Positions 17,128 through 25,884 of a stretch of 64,000 nt of DNA are shown here, piece by piece. This DNA is from Arcticibacter tournemirensis. GTDB taxonomy: Bacteria > Bacteroidota > Bacteroidia > Sphingobacteriales > Sphingobacteriaceae. The stretch spans positions 310,001 to 374,000 of the forward strand of contig NZ_VFPL01000002.1 of assembly GCF_006716645.1 (NCBI RefSeq). The letters run 5' to 3'. Under the pieces are notes generated by a model. It worked only from the letters and a program-made list of their open reading frames with translations. It was not told the DNA's origin and did not search any database. The translations under genes and the position numbers were made by a program. Every line of letters begins with the position of its first letter. Position 1 is the first letter of the stretch.

Positions 17128-19107
17128 CTATCGAATAGAATATTTCACCCGATCTGTGATTCCATTCCAGTGGTCGGTGCGGAAAGGAGCAGCAGGCAAT
17201 CCCGCTTCATTATAAAGATTTCCATCACTGGCGTCGTCGGCCCATCCATACCTTACGGCTACAGGATTCGGAACCTTACTATGAGCGACAACTACTTTAT
17301 CACCATCTATTGTAACTTTTGCATAATAGAATTTTTGGTCAGAGCCGGCAATTTCAAACCCTTTTACATATCCGTATTTATCTTTCGCCCACAAACCGCC
17401 TTCCGCGTACTTAAAGCTCAGAATCGCCTGGTTATCCCTAATTTGTATGGATTTAAAAACTGGACCTGAAAAAGCAACTGGTTTTTTATAAGTTTTATTT
17501 AAAGCAACAGCAGCGAGGCGCTTCCCAACATCCTGTTTGTTTCTGGGATGAATATCATTGACATCGCCTATATCAATGGTTACTGCCATGCCGGTATTTG
17601 GCAGCGCCAACGCAGCGGACTGGGCTTCACGCAGTTCAGCCCAGGAACTTCCGTTGTTGCTATTCCCGTTTGCACCCTTCCAGCTCGAAAGCTGAACAAA
17701 GTAGAAAGGAAAGTCGCCCTGATGCCAATGATGCCGCCAATCGTTAATCAGCAACGGAAAAGTGGTCCTGTATTGGAAAGCGCGATTGGCATTGTTCTCA
17801 CCCTGATACCAGATCACTCCTTTTATGGCGAAATCAGTTAATGGGTTTATCATTGCGTTGAATAACAGAGTGGGGAAATCGTTAGGATTGCCAACAGTTC
17901 CCGTATTCGTGCCCGAGTTCTCATATACCTCCTCAACTTGATATTTCCATTCTCCCGATAAAGGATACATCTTGTCTGAAATTGTAATTTTCAATTCATC
18001 ACTTGTTCCGTAAACACCACCTCCTCCTCCGTTATCCTCTATGCGGACAGCTATCACGTTTTTCCCTTCTTTCAACACTACGGCTGAAATGGGATAGACA
18101 CGTCTTTCGTTATATTTGTCATGCATCTGTCCCACCTCTATTCCGTTTACGTAGGTAACATCAGAATCATCGATACGTGCAAGTTCAAGAATCGCCGGTT
18201 TCCCTGCATCATCTGCAGAAAGCACTATCGTTTTCCGAAACCACACTACGCCATCGAAATTCTCTATGGATTGCTCCCACAAACCGGGAAGCTTCGCTTG
18301 ATGCCATTCTCCATCATTGAATGATAACTCCTTCCATGTTGTGGTACTTCCTATGCCGGGAAAGCCACCCTGAAGTTCTTTGATTCGTTTAATCACCTGC
18401 TCTTTCCGCTGTTTTATCAGCAATTGAAGATCAGCGTCTTTCTTTGTTGCGACAGTTCCATCTTTAAACAAATCACTTTTCTCTAATGACGTCTGACTAA
18501 TCCAGGTTTCTATATCAGTCCCGCCCCATGAGGAATGAACTAAGCCAATAGGAACATGAAGCTCTTTATATAGCTCCCTGGCGTAAAAATATCCTACGGC
18601 AGAAAACCTTGCTACGTCCTCCCCGTCTGCTATTTTCCATGAAACAGACCTGTCTAAATCGCTTTTTGGATGATAAGCCATTGCTTTAGGCACTTCCAAA
18701 TGGCGTATCTCATTATACTTAGCATCTCTAATTTCAGAAGTTGCATTTTGGCTGCTGCTTACGGCAAACTCCATATTTGATTGACCAGAACACACCCACA
18801 CATCGCCCATCAATATATCTGAAAGAGTAATCATGTTCTTACCTTTAACAGTAAGAGAATAGGGGCCTCCGGCCTTTTCAGCATCTAGCTCAAGCCTCCA
18901 TTTCCCGTCTTTACCAGTCGTTGTAGTCTTCAGTTGATTGCGAAACTTGACTGTAATCTTTTCACCTTTATCAGCCCAGCCCCAAACAGGTATGGGCTGG
19001 TCACGCTGTAAAACCATATTGTTACCAAACAATACAGGCAGACGAATATCTGCAAACGTCGCCGAAGCAAAAAAAACAGTAGCGAATGAGAGGATACAGA
19101 CTTTCAT
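17128..19107 (-). CDS. Sialate O-acetylesterase-like carbohydrate esterase
   Basis: The product (about 659 residues from the ATG at 19107) has a signal peptide (MKVCILSFATVFFASATFA). The family signature is complete: LFGNNMVLQRDQPIPVWGWA, VWVCSGQSNMEF with the nucleophile Ser, GLVHSSWGGTDIETWIS, GVIWYQGENNANRA, and DVNDIHPRNKQDVGKRL with the catalytic His. A jelly-roll-like segment (about 260-390) is inserted between the halves, as is usual in this family. Many bacterial members remove O-acetyl groups from plant or microbial glycans rather than sialic acid. The frame extends to 19140, but the codon-12 ATG starts the signal peptide. It lies 56 bp from each of two GH5 genes, so deacetylation and backbone cutting are probably coupled. 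Confidence 0.88.
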   Translation of the reverse strand: MKVCILSFATVFFASATFADIRLPVLFGNNMVLQRDQPIPVWGWADKGEKITVKFRNQLKTTTTGKDGKWRLELDAEKAGGPYSLTVKGKNMITLSDILMGDVWVCSGQSNMEFAVSSSQNATSEIRDAKYNEIRHLEVPKAMAYHPKSDLDRSVSWKIADGEDVARFSAVGYFYARELYKELHVPIGLVHSSWGGTDIETWISQTSLEKSDLFKDGTVATKKDADLQLLIKQRKEQVIKRIKELQGGFPGIGSTTTWKELSFNDGEWHQAKLPGLWEQSIENFDGVVWFRKTIVLSADDAGKPAILELARIDDSDVTYVNGIEVGQMHDKYNERRVYPISAVVLKEGKNVIAVRIEDNGGGGGVYGTSDELKITISDKMYPLSGEWKYQVEEVYENSGTNTGTVGNPNDFPTLLFNAMINPLTDFAIKGVIWYQGENNANRAFQYRTTFPLLINDWRHHWHQGDFPFYFVQLSSWKGANGNSNNGSSWAELREAQSAALALPNTGMAVTIDIGDVNDIHPRNKQDVGKRLAAVALNKTYKKPVAFSGPVFKSIQIRDNQAILSFKYAEGGLWAKDKYGYVKGFEIAGSDQKFYYAKVTIDGDKVVVAHSKVPNPVAVRYGWADDASDGNLYNEAGLPAAPFRTDHWNGITDRVKYSIR

Positions 19108-19163
19108 GTAATAGAAATTAAACGGTCCAGTGTTTACCAAAACCCATCAAGTTTCAGAGACAT

Positions 19164-20189
19164 TTATTTCTTGTCTGCTGTCTTGTATTTTTCCAGAACT
19201 TTCATTTGAGGCCTGTCCTGTCCGTTCACCGGTTCCACGGCCAATTTATACTTTCCCCACATTGGTCCGGCAGCCCAGTAAGTACCATTTATGTCATTCT
19301 TTTTTAAATAGGCAAGGAAGTTATCAAGAGTAACCAGCCACCTTGGATCATTGTCGGGCACGCCATATTCACCAATAAATCCTCTCAAATTGTTTTTTTT
19401 CAGCCAATTGACAAACGGCACAGCTCGTACAATACCAGTACTTGGAGTCGCCATCTCCTTTTCATAGGTATTTCTGTATGAGCCGGAGGCGTCTTCATCA
19501 AAATAAATATGTCCTTCATATATCAGATTCCTTGAAGGATCTTTTAAATTCTTCAGATTTCCGCTCATCACTGGCCATCGTTCCGCAGAGCTCCAGCTAT
19601 CGCCGGCAACAATAATAGGAGTTCTGGTGTCAACGCTTCTTATCTGAGTAATAATCCCCTGGGCAATATTAAACCAAGGTGTGTTTTCTAAAAGATCGTG
19701 AGGCTCATTCATTATACCATAACCCCAAATGTTCGAATACGACCTGAACTCCCCCGCCAGCTTAGCCCAGGCATCTGCCACATGGGCGATACTGACTTCG
19801 GGCGAACCAATTATGTGTCTGGTTCCGTTTTCGTACCTGCGACAATAATTATGCATGTCGAGAATAACCCAAAGTCCTCTCTCTTTAGCATTATCAACAA
19901 AAGTCTTCATTCGTTTCAACTCCTCCACATCCAGGCTGCCGTTCAACTGAGGCTGAATCCGCTCCCATAAAAATGGCAACCTAAAAAGAGTAAGGCCTTT
20001 CGATTTAAAATAATCCAATTCCGCCGTAGTTGGATAGATATAGTTTTTATTATAAATCCCAGGTATTTTATCGTGGGCAAATTCTGCTCCTGCGAGGTTT
20101 ATACCGAAAGGCAAGTCAGACTGCTGCGCCATGCTGCCCTGAAATAACCCACTTATCAACAGTGCTGTTAATATAAATCGAAACATCAT
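19164..20189 (-). CDS. GH5-family endo-glycanase, secreted
   Basis: The 341-residue product has a cleavable signal peptide (ending GSMAQ) rather than a lipobox, so it is probably periplasmic or secreted. GH5 landmarks are FGINLAGAEFA, LFRLPFLWERIQP, LDMHNYCRRYENG, acid/base Glu162 in IMNEPHD, AGDSWSSAERWP, YEGHIYFDE, and nucleophile Glu274 in FIGEYGVPDND. It shares these blocks and the 112-residue spacing between catalytic glutamates with the GH5 lipoprotein at 15992, so the two arose by duplication. It is the first gene of its operon and lies opposite the GH140-like gene. Two ATG codons are adjacent at the start (20189 or 20186). Confidence 0.9.
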   Translation of the reverse strand: MMFRFILTALLISGLFQGSMAQQSDLPFGINLAGAEFAHDKIPGIYNKNYIYPTTAELDYFKSKGLTLFRLPFLWERIQPQLNGSLDVEELKRMKTFVDNAKERGLWVILDMHNYCRRYENGTRHIIGSPEVSIAHVADAWAKLAGEFRSYSNIWGYGIMNEPHDLLENTPWFNIAQGIITQIRSVDTRTPIIVAGDSWSSAERWPVMSGNLKNLKDPSRNLIYEGHIYFDEDASGSYRNTYEKEMATPSTGIVRAVPFVNWLKKNNLRGFIGEYGVPDNDPRWLVTLDNFLAYLKKNDINGTYWAAGPMWGKYKLAVEPVNGQDRPQMKVLEKYKTADKK

Positions 20190-20260
20190 ACTCTTAATTT
20201 TAATAGTTTTGAAGGCTTTGTATTGATATGGTCAAAGATAGGGCTGCAGCCATGTGTACC

Positions 20261-20277
20261 TATAATACTTTTATAGC
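20261..20277 (+). promoter_or_regulatory. Putative PUL operator, copy 3
   Basis: TATAATACTTTTATAGC matches 14 of 17 positions of the motif repeated before the AraC gene, and here the dyad is clearer (CTATAA, five bases, TTATAG). It lies in the 298-bp divergent region between the GH5 gene (start 20189) and the GH140-like gene (start 20488), where it could serve both promoters. I see no gene in the rest of this region. Confidence 0.5.
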
Positions 20278-20487
20278 TTATGATATGAATAAATTATCTT
20301 CTGATAAGAGCTACACAACCGAATCGCCGCGTACAAAACGCTCCTCCCCGAGATCTATACTTGAAATAATAAGCCGTCTCTGGTACTTTTTAATCATTTT
20401 GCTATCCTATCTTATCCCACTTTGATCATCCTCATCTGCAATATTTACTTTTGATTATCCTCTAAACATTTTTCAAGGACAGATCAA

Positions 20488-21906
20488 ATGATTAAGAAAA
20501 GTATACTGACGTCTACCTTCCTGTTACTCCTTCTAAACGGATATGCTCAGCATCTTAAAATCAGCGCGAGCAAGCGCTATATAGAAACACAGAATAAAAA
20601 GCCCTTTTTATGGATAGGCGACACGGCCTGGGAGTTATTTCATAAACTAACCCGGGAAGAAGCAGACATTTATTTAAGCAAAAGAGCACAGCAGGGCTTC
20701 ACTGTCGTACAAGCAGTTATATTGGCTGAAAACGATGGCTTGAGGACTCCAAATGCTTACGGCGATCTTCCATTGAATAATCTGTCTCCGGAATATCCAA
20801 ACGAAAAATATTTCGAACATGTTGACTATATCATAAACAAAGCGGAAGAACTGGGTTTATTCATCGCAATGCTACCCACCTGGGGAGATAAAGTATTCTC
20901 CAACCGCCCAGGGCCGGGCCCTGTGGTATTTAACGAGTTAAATTCCGGTATCTTCGGGGAATTCCTCGGAAGGCGGTACAGAGAGAAACCTGTAATTTGG
21001 GTATTAGGAGGTGACAGAAACATAGAAAACGACGAAGTTATGAACATTTGGCGCTCCATGGCAAGAGGCTTAAGTAAAGGGGACAACGGCAATCACCTTA
21101 TCACATATCATCCGGCCGGAGAAGCTTCTTCGTCTCAATGGTTTCAGAACGAGGAGTGGCTGGATTTTAACATGTATCAGAGCGGCCATGCCAGCCGTTT
21201 TATGAAAGTATACAAGTTTGCCGGGGACGATTATTCCAAGTTGCCGGTAAAACCGTTTCTTGAAGCCGAACCGGCCTATGAAGATATACCCGTTCAGTTC
21301 TGGAATTTCATAGACTGGAAAAACGTCAAAAAAGTACCGGATAGCATCTTAAACGCCGATAGCCTGCTAATTGATAGAAGCCATTTTAAAAAGGGCTTCT
21401 TTACAGATTATGATGTAAGGGTACACGCCTATTGGAACTTTCTTGCCGGAGCATGCGGTTACACCTATGGAAATAATGCAGTGTGGCAGATGTTTAAAAA
21501 AGGAGCTCCTTATACCATCCCATGTTTAACAGATTGGGAAGAAGCACTTGGCAGTCCCGGAGCCTATGACATGCAGCATGTTAAGAAACTATTTACATTA
21601 AGACCTTTTTCTCAAATAGTACCGTTTCAGGAGTTTATAAGAGGAGAGAACCCGGAAGATAGTACTCATATCAGAGCTGCCAGAGCTCAGGATAACTCCT
21701 TTGCCCTTGTTTATCTTTCAACGGGACAAACTGCCGACCTTAACATAAATCTTCTCAAAAGCAAAAAACTCCTCTTTTGGTGGTACGATCCCAGAAATGG
21801 GAGCCGATCGAAAACAAAAAAAGTGAGACCAGAGGTCCATCGGCAATTCTCCCCCCCGAGTTCAGAGTTCGGCAACGACTGGATTTTAGTATTTGATAGA
21901 AAATAA
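20488..21906 (+). CDS. GH140-like (DUF4038) glycoside hydrolase, secreted
   Basis: The 472-residue product has a signal peptide ending GYAQ. The DUF4038 barrel is clear: PFLWIGDTAWELFHKLTREEADIYLSKRAQQGFTVVQ, LFIAMLPTWGDKVF, FGEFLGRRYREKPVIWVLGGDR, and LEAEPAYEDIP. The C-terminal 70 residues (LLFWWYDPRNGS, then NDWILVFD) match the collagen-binding-like beta domain usual at the end of these proteins. The founding GH140 enzyme is an endo-apiosidase acting on rhamnogalacturonan II, but DUF4038 proteins are diverse and many PULs use them for other linkages. It is the only plus-strand enzyme of the locus. Sequence position and operator copy 3 tie it to the PUL. Confidence 0.82.
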   Translation: MIKKSILTSTFLLLLLNGYAQHLKISASKRYIETQNKKPFLWIGDTAWELFHKLTREEADIYLSKRAQQGFTVVQAVILAENDGLRTPNAYGDLPLNNLSPEYPNEKYFEHVDYIINKAEELGLFIAMLPTWGDKVFSNRPGPGPVVFNELNSGIFGEFLGRRYREKPVIWVLGGDRNIENDEVMNIWRSMARGLSKGDNGNHLITYHPAGEASSSQWFQNEEWLDFNMYQSGHASRFMKVYKFAGDDYSKLPVKPFLEAEPAYEDIPVQFWNFIDWKNVKKVPDSILNADSLLIDRSHFKKGFFTDYDVRVHAYWNFLAGACGYTYGNNAVWQMFKKGAPYTIPCLTDWEEALGSPGAYDMQHVKKLFTLRPFSQIVPFQEFIRGENPEDSTHIRAARAQDNSFALVYLSTGQTADLNINLLKSKKLLFWWYDPRNGSRSKTKKVRPEVHRQFSPPSSEFGNDWILVFDRK

Positions 21907-21947
21907 CCCGTCTTAAGCTCCATTTTATTTATCTTGCAATCAAATCC

Positions 21948-22400
21948 ATGAGAGCAGTTATACAACGAGTGACCGAAGCATCCTGTAAGGTTGATGGAAA
22001 AATAACCGGACAAATCCGGACCGGCTTGCTTGTTCTTCTTGGAATTGAGGACAGCGACGGCCATGAGGACATTAAATGGCTTGCACAAAAGATGGTGAAC
22101 ATGAGAATCTTCAGCGACGATAATGGACTAATGAACAAGTCGCTCATGGACGTGGATGGAGGCATCCTCCTCATTTCGCAATTTACCCTGTTCGCCCAAA
22201 CGAAAAAGGGCAACCGGCCCGGGTTTACACGCGCGGCGAAACCAGAACAAGCAATCCCGCTTTATGAACAGATGCTTGCAGAACTCAATCTGCTGACCGG
22301 TAAAAAAACTGCTGCAGGCATTTTTGGAGCCGACATGAAAATCGAGCTGCTTAACGACGGTCCTGTAACAATCCTCGTAGATACAAAGAATAAGGAATAA
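21948..22400 (+). CDS. dtd: D-aminoacyl-tRNA deacylase
   Basis: The 150-residue protein is a full-length Dtd. It begins MRAVIQRVTEASCKVDG and carries the two active-site signatures LISQFTLFA (SQFTL, about residue 76) and LLNDGPVTILVD (NxGPVT, about residue 136). It hydrolyses D-aminoacyl-tRNA (and glycine mischarged on tRNA-Ala), protecting translation. It follows the PUL 41 bp downstream of the GH140-like gene on the same strand, but belongs to housekeeping and probably marks the right boundary of the PUL. Confidence 0.96.
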   Translation: MRAVIQRVTEASCKVDGKITGQIRTGLLVLLGIEDSDGHEDIKWLAQKMVNMRIFSDDNGLMNKSLMDVDGGILLISQFTLFAQTKKGNRPGFTRAAKPEQAIPLYEQMLAELNLLTGKKTAAGIFGADMKIELLNDGPVTILVDTKNKE

Positions 22401-22697
22401 GAAACCTATAGCGAGCGCCAGTCGTTTACTCTCTGCATCCCCTCTAACCTCACCCCTCGCCCCTTCAAGGAAGAAATATCATTGATGGTTGCCTTTTTTC
22501 GTTGTCGGGGATCATGCCTCTTTGGGAACTTTCTTCCCTTTAGGCTACATTGCTTCCCGCAACACATCGTTGCCGAAGTACTCCAGCATGTAAAATACCT
22601 GCTGAGACCGCCCTGTAGATTTCCTCTCCCTGTGTTATCCGCATAGGAAATAAGGGATATAATCGGCAACTTTACGACAACAAAGCAAAGAGCTATT

Positions 22698-23024
22698 ATG
22701 ACTATTGATGAAGCACAAACGCTGGTTGACAACTGGATTAAGACCACAGGCATAAGGTATTTCAACGAACTCACCAATACCGCTATTTTAATGGAGGAAG
22801 TGGGCGAAGTCGCGCGCATTATGTCACGCAGGTACGGCGAACAGTCATTCAAAGAATCGGATAAAAAAGTTGATCTGGGAGATGAGATGGCCGATGTGCT
22901 TTTTGTACTGATCTGTCTGGCAAATCAAACAGGAATAAACCTGACTGAAGCGCTGGAAAAGAACCTGAAAAAAAAGAGCATCCGTGATGCTGACCGTCAT
23001 AAAAACAACGAAAAGCTAATGTAA
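22698..23024 (+). CDS. MazG-like nucleotide pyrophosphohydrolase
   Basis: The 108-residue protein is a single-domain all-alpha NTP pyrophosphohydrolase. It shows the metal-binding pattern EEVGEVAR (EExxE, about residue 35) and DLGDEMADVLF (ExxD, about residue 63). Such proteins hydrolyse non-canonical or surplus nucleoside triphosphates to monophosphates. It lies on the same strand as dtd, after a 297-bp space that holds no supported gene, and is convergent with comB. The C-terminus KKKSIRDADRHKNN is basic and probably flexible. Confidence 0.9.
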   Translation: MTIDEAQTLVDNWIKTTGIRYFNELTNTAILMEEVGEVARIMSRRYGEQSFKESDKKVDLGDEMADVLFVLICLANQTGINLTEALEKNLKKKSIRDADRHKNNEKLM

Positions 23025-23061
23025 AATCAGGAGCCGGCAGATCTCTATCCGAACTCCCGTG

Positions 23062-23796
23062 TTATAACTTCACCAGCTTATCCCCTTCGAGCACCGGTAT
23101 AGCCCGGGTGATATCCACATTCAGACAAAAGGCGATATCTGCTTCTATGCCTAACTTTTTCAACCGCTCGCTATGCGAAGTTTTCTTAAGGTAAGCCCGC
23201 AGGTCGTCTTTCGCGAGGTCGTATAAATCGAGGGCTGCGATTGAAGAGTCATCTGGCTTATAGCCTGAGGACTGTAACTGGCTTACAACGGCGCCTGCAA
23301 ATATGGTATCTTCAAGATTAAACTTATTCTTCCATCCCGCACAGACTAAAAGAACATTTTCCTGCTGACTGATGAGCCATTCGGACAAAGAAGTAAGGTT
23401 AAAGAACGATCCTATTGCAATCTTCTTTGCCTGCCGTGAGAGGTGGATGGCGTGCGTACCGTTAGTAGTGGTAAGTACCACCGTCTTCCCGGCCACTTTT
23501 TCGGCGGTATAAGCAAAGGGAGAGTTACCGAAGTCAAAGCCTTCCACTACTTCGCCGTCGCGCTCCGCCGCAAGCAAACATTCGGTACCGTGATAAGCCG
23601 CGCACTCTTCTACTTTTGATACCGGGATAATTGCTGCTGCTCCGTTTTCTATGCCATAACAGATAGAAGAAGTAGCTCGGAAAATGTCGATTACAACAAC
23701 GATGCTATTCTCTATATCATACAAAGGCAACAAGGCCGGTGTAAGACAAACTTCGATCTTTAATTGTTCCGGGGATGTTAATTGTACTACTTTCAA
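23062..23796 (-). CDS. comB: 2-phosphosulfolactate phosphatase family protein
   Basis: The 244-residue protein matches the ComB family: VVVIDIFRATSSICYGIENGA near the N-terminus, LLAAERDGEVVEGFDFGNSP, and TTNGTHAI, which form the Mg2+-dependent phosphatase site. ComB dephosphorylates 2-phosphosulfolactate to sulfolactate in coenzyme M synthesis of archaea; in bacteria it is widespread with a less certain role. It starts 3 bp after the gcvT stop, so the two genes almost certainly share a transcript. No comA-like synthase is in the window. A role in sulfolactate or sulfonate chemistry here is possible but not shown. Confidence 0.88.
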   Translation of the reverse strand: MKVVQLTSPEQLKIEVCLTPALLPLYDIENSIVVVIDIFRATSSICYGIENGAAAIIPVSKVEECAAYHGTECLLAAERDGEVVEGFDFGNSPFAYTAEKVAGKTVVLTTTNGTHAIHLSRQAKKIAIGSFFNLTSLSEWLISQQENVLLVCAGWKNKFNLEDTIFAGAVVSQLQSSGYKPDDSSIAALDLYDLAKDDLRAYLKKTSHSERLKKLGIEADIAFCLNVDITRAIPVLEGDKLVKL

Positions 23797-23799
23797 CTC

Positions 23800-24882
23800 T
23801 TATGCTTTATAGAAAGGTAGTTTCACAACGCATGCCTTTACAGAGGCATTCCGGATCTTAATAAATACTTCGGTTCCGGGAGTGGAGAAAGCTGTTTTGA
23901 CATATCCCATTCCAACGGCTTTCTGAAGCGATGGCGACTGGGTTCCGGAAGTAACCTTTCCTATGGTATTTCCTTCTGCATCAACTATTTCATAATCGTG
24001 CCTCGGAATGCCTCTTTCAATCATTTCAAAACCCACAAGCTTACGTTCCACTCCATTCTTCTTTTGTTCTGCAAGCTTGTCTGAATTCACAAAGTCTTTT
24101 GTAAACTTCGTTATCCAACCCAGTCCGGCCTCAAGTGGCGACGTGGTATCATCAATGTCATTTCCGTAGAGACAGAAGCCCATTTCCAGACGAAGCGTGT
24201 CGCGGGCCCCCAACCCTATTGGCTTAATTCCTGCATCTGTCCCCGCGATAAAAATCGCATCCCAGATATGCTGAGCATGAGCGTTATCTACATAGATTTC
24301 AAAGCCGCCAGCACCTGTATACCCCGTTGCTGATATTAGCACATTCTCTATACCTGCGAAAGTCCCTTTTTTAAAGGAATAGTATTCCATGGAGGAAAGA
24401 TCCGTTTCGGTCAGCTTTTGCAGAACTTCTGTCGCTTTAGGACCTTGCACTGCAAGTAAAGAAGTACGGTCAGAAATATCTTTCATCTCCACGCCGTAGT
24501 TGTTATATTTTGAAATCCAGTTCCAGTCTTTTTCAGTGTTTGAGGCATTAACAACCAGCATATAGGTTTTCTCATCAATACGGTAAACTAAAAGATCATC
24601 GACGATGCCTCCGGTTTCATTTGGAAGACAGGAATATTGCACTTTACCATCTACCAGCTTTGATGCGTCATTAGAAGTAACCTTTTGAATCAGATCGAGC
24701 GCTTTTTCTCCTTTAAGAATAAACTCTCCCATATGGCTGACGTCGAAAACTCCCACTCCGGTTCTTACCGTAAGATGTTCGGCGTTGATTCCTTCATATT
24801 GCACGGGCATATTGTATCCTGCAAAAGGAACCATTTTAGCACCGAGAGAAATATGTATGTCGGTTAATGCTGTATTTTTCAT
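23800..24882 (-). CDS. gcvT: Aminomethyltransferase, glycine cleavage T protein
   Basis: The 360-residue protein is a full-length GcvT. Landmarks are [50 protein letters not shown], and [21 protein letters not shown], the folate-binding region. It takes the aminomethyl group from lipoyl-GcvH, releasing ammonia and making methylene-tetrahydrofolate. The matching gcvH is at 57540 and glyA at 36628, so the glycine-serine one-carbon genes are dispersed. It is followed by comB with only 3 bp between. A TATTTTTG promoter-like element lies 22 bp before the start codon. Confidence 0.97.
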   Translation of the reverse strand: MKNTALTDIHISLGAKMVPFAGYNMPVQYEGINAEHLTVRTGVGVFDVSHMGEFILKGEKALDLIQKVTSNDASKLVDGKVQYSCLPNETGGIVDDLLVYRIDEKTYMLVVNASNTEKDWNWISKYNNYGVEMKDISDRTSLLAVQGPKATEVLQKLTETDLSSMEYYSFKKGTFAGIENVLISATGYTGAGGFEIYVDNAHAQHIWDAIFIAGTDAGIKPIGLGARDTLRLEMGFCLYGNDIDDTTSPLEAGLGWITKFTKDFVNSDKLAEQKKNGVERKLVGFEMIERGIPRHDYEIVDAEGNTIGKVTSGTQSPSLQKAVGMGYVKTAFSTPGTEVFIKIRNASVKACVVKLPFYKA

Positions 24883-24904
24883 TGTTTGTATTGAGGATTA
24901 CTGC

Positions 24905-24912
24905 CAAAAATA
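24905..24912 (-). promoter_or_regulatory. Possible -7 promoter element for gcvT-comB
   Basis: On the minus strand this reads TATTTTTG, matching the Bacteroidota -7 consensus TAnnTTTG, 22 bp before the gcvT start. I see no good TTTG at the -33 position, so support is partial. Confidence 0.35.
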
Positions 24913-25031
24913 CGTTTTATTTGAGAATGATGTGGACCGGTAAGTCTATTTCCTGAAAATATCCTCTAGCGGCACGGTTCACCAGAAAAACTTTCTGATT
25001 ACGACAGGTTTCAGGGCTTTGAGGAGAAAAA

Positions 25032-25634
25032 TCAAATCAGCTCTAACGCCAGCTGTGGATCAGTAACCCTGAACGTTCGGCGGTGGTAAGGTGAAAATCC
25101 ATATCGCAGCACAGCATTACGGTGTTTTATGGTGGGATATCCTTTATTACTGCACCAGTCGTACTCGGGATGGAGGATGGCCAGTTCTTTCATAAAGTCG
25201 TCGCGGTATGTTTTAGCAAGGATTGAGGCCGCTGCGATAGAAAAATACTTCCCATCACCCTTGACAATACAGGCATGGGGAACTTCCTGATACTTTTTAA
25301 ACCGGTTGCCGTCAATCAGCACAAAGCCAGGGCGGATGTGGAGCATATCCAGCGCTTTATGCATGGCAAGAAATGAAGCATTTAGGATATTTATCCGGTC
25401 TATCTCATCATGATCAACCTGTGCAACGGCGTAAGCGATTGCTTTATTCTCAATGATCTTGCGAAGCTCATAACGATCCTCTTCACAGAGCTGCTTGGAA
25501 TCAGTAAGCTGCTCATGCGTGAAATCGCGCGGCAATATCACTGCAGCAGCAAACACCGGCCCGGCGAGACATCCTCTTCCCGCTTCGTCGCAGCCCGCTT
25601 CAATAAATTCTTCCTGATAATACGAGAAAAGCAT
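25032..25634 (-). CDS. rnhB: Ribonuclease HII
   Basis: The 200-residue protein is a full-length RNase HII. The catalytic motif EAGCDEAGRGCLAGPV (DExGRG with Asp and Glu, about residues 15-20) is followed by FAAAVILP, DSKQL, LIDGNRF and SIAAASILAKTYRD, all family-typical. It cleaves RNA in RNA-DNA hybrids, including single ribonucleotides misplaced in DNA. It lies between gcvT and the inverted-repeat element at 25661 and is transcribed on its own or from a nearby minus-strand promoter. Confidence 0.96.
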   Translation of the reverse strand: MLFSYYQEEFIEAGCDEAGRGCLAGPVFAAAVILPRDFTHEQLTDSKQLCEEDRYELRKIIENKAIAYAVAQVDHDEIDRINILNASFLAMHKALDMLHIRPGFVLIDGNRFKKYQEVPHACIVKGDGKYFSIAAASILAKTYRDDFMKELAILHPEYDWCSNKGYPTIKHRNAVLRYGFSPYHRRTFRVTDPQLALELI

Positions 25635-25660
25635 CTTTCAAAAATAACAATTAGTAAATA

Positions 25661-25839
25661 AGTATCAAGTAACTAGTATCAAGTATCAAGACATAATGCA
25701 TATTAGCGTGCTTCTACACCATTTACATAAAACACTTCTCCTAAAGTCAATCCTACATCGCATAACCTTACGTTCAATAAAGGCAGGCCCTAAACATCAG
25801 AAACTTTATCTTGATACTTGATACTAGCTACTTGATACT
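25661..25839. repeat. Element with 31-bp inverted-repeat ends built from TTGATACTTG words
   Basis: The left arm (25661-25691) and right arm (25809-25839) are reverse complements of each other over 31 bp with one mismatch, separated by 117 bp. Each arm is made of repeats of the word AAGTATCAAG or its complement CTTGATACTT. More copies of this word follow to 25880. The element fills the gap between rnhB and the PP2C gene, has no coding capacity, and could form a large hairpin or cruciform. Confidence 0.8.
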
Positions 25840-25884
25840 GAGATATACTTGATACTATCATCTTGCTACTTGCTACTGAACATG

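Noticed and set aside
15992-20189. Sialic acid catabolism
   Set aside because: The sialate-O-acetylesterase-like gene is the only link; no sialidase, NanA or related gene is present, and GH5 neighbours argue for a different glycan.
20228-20425. Short plus-strand reading frame before the GH140-like gene
   Set aside because: It lies over the putative operator region, has low-complexity composition and no recognisable domain.
22406-22852. Minus-strand reading frame opposite the MazG-like gene
   Set aside because: It is antisense to a clear gene for half its length, has no family match and looks like a shadow.
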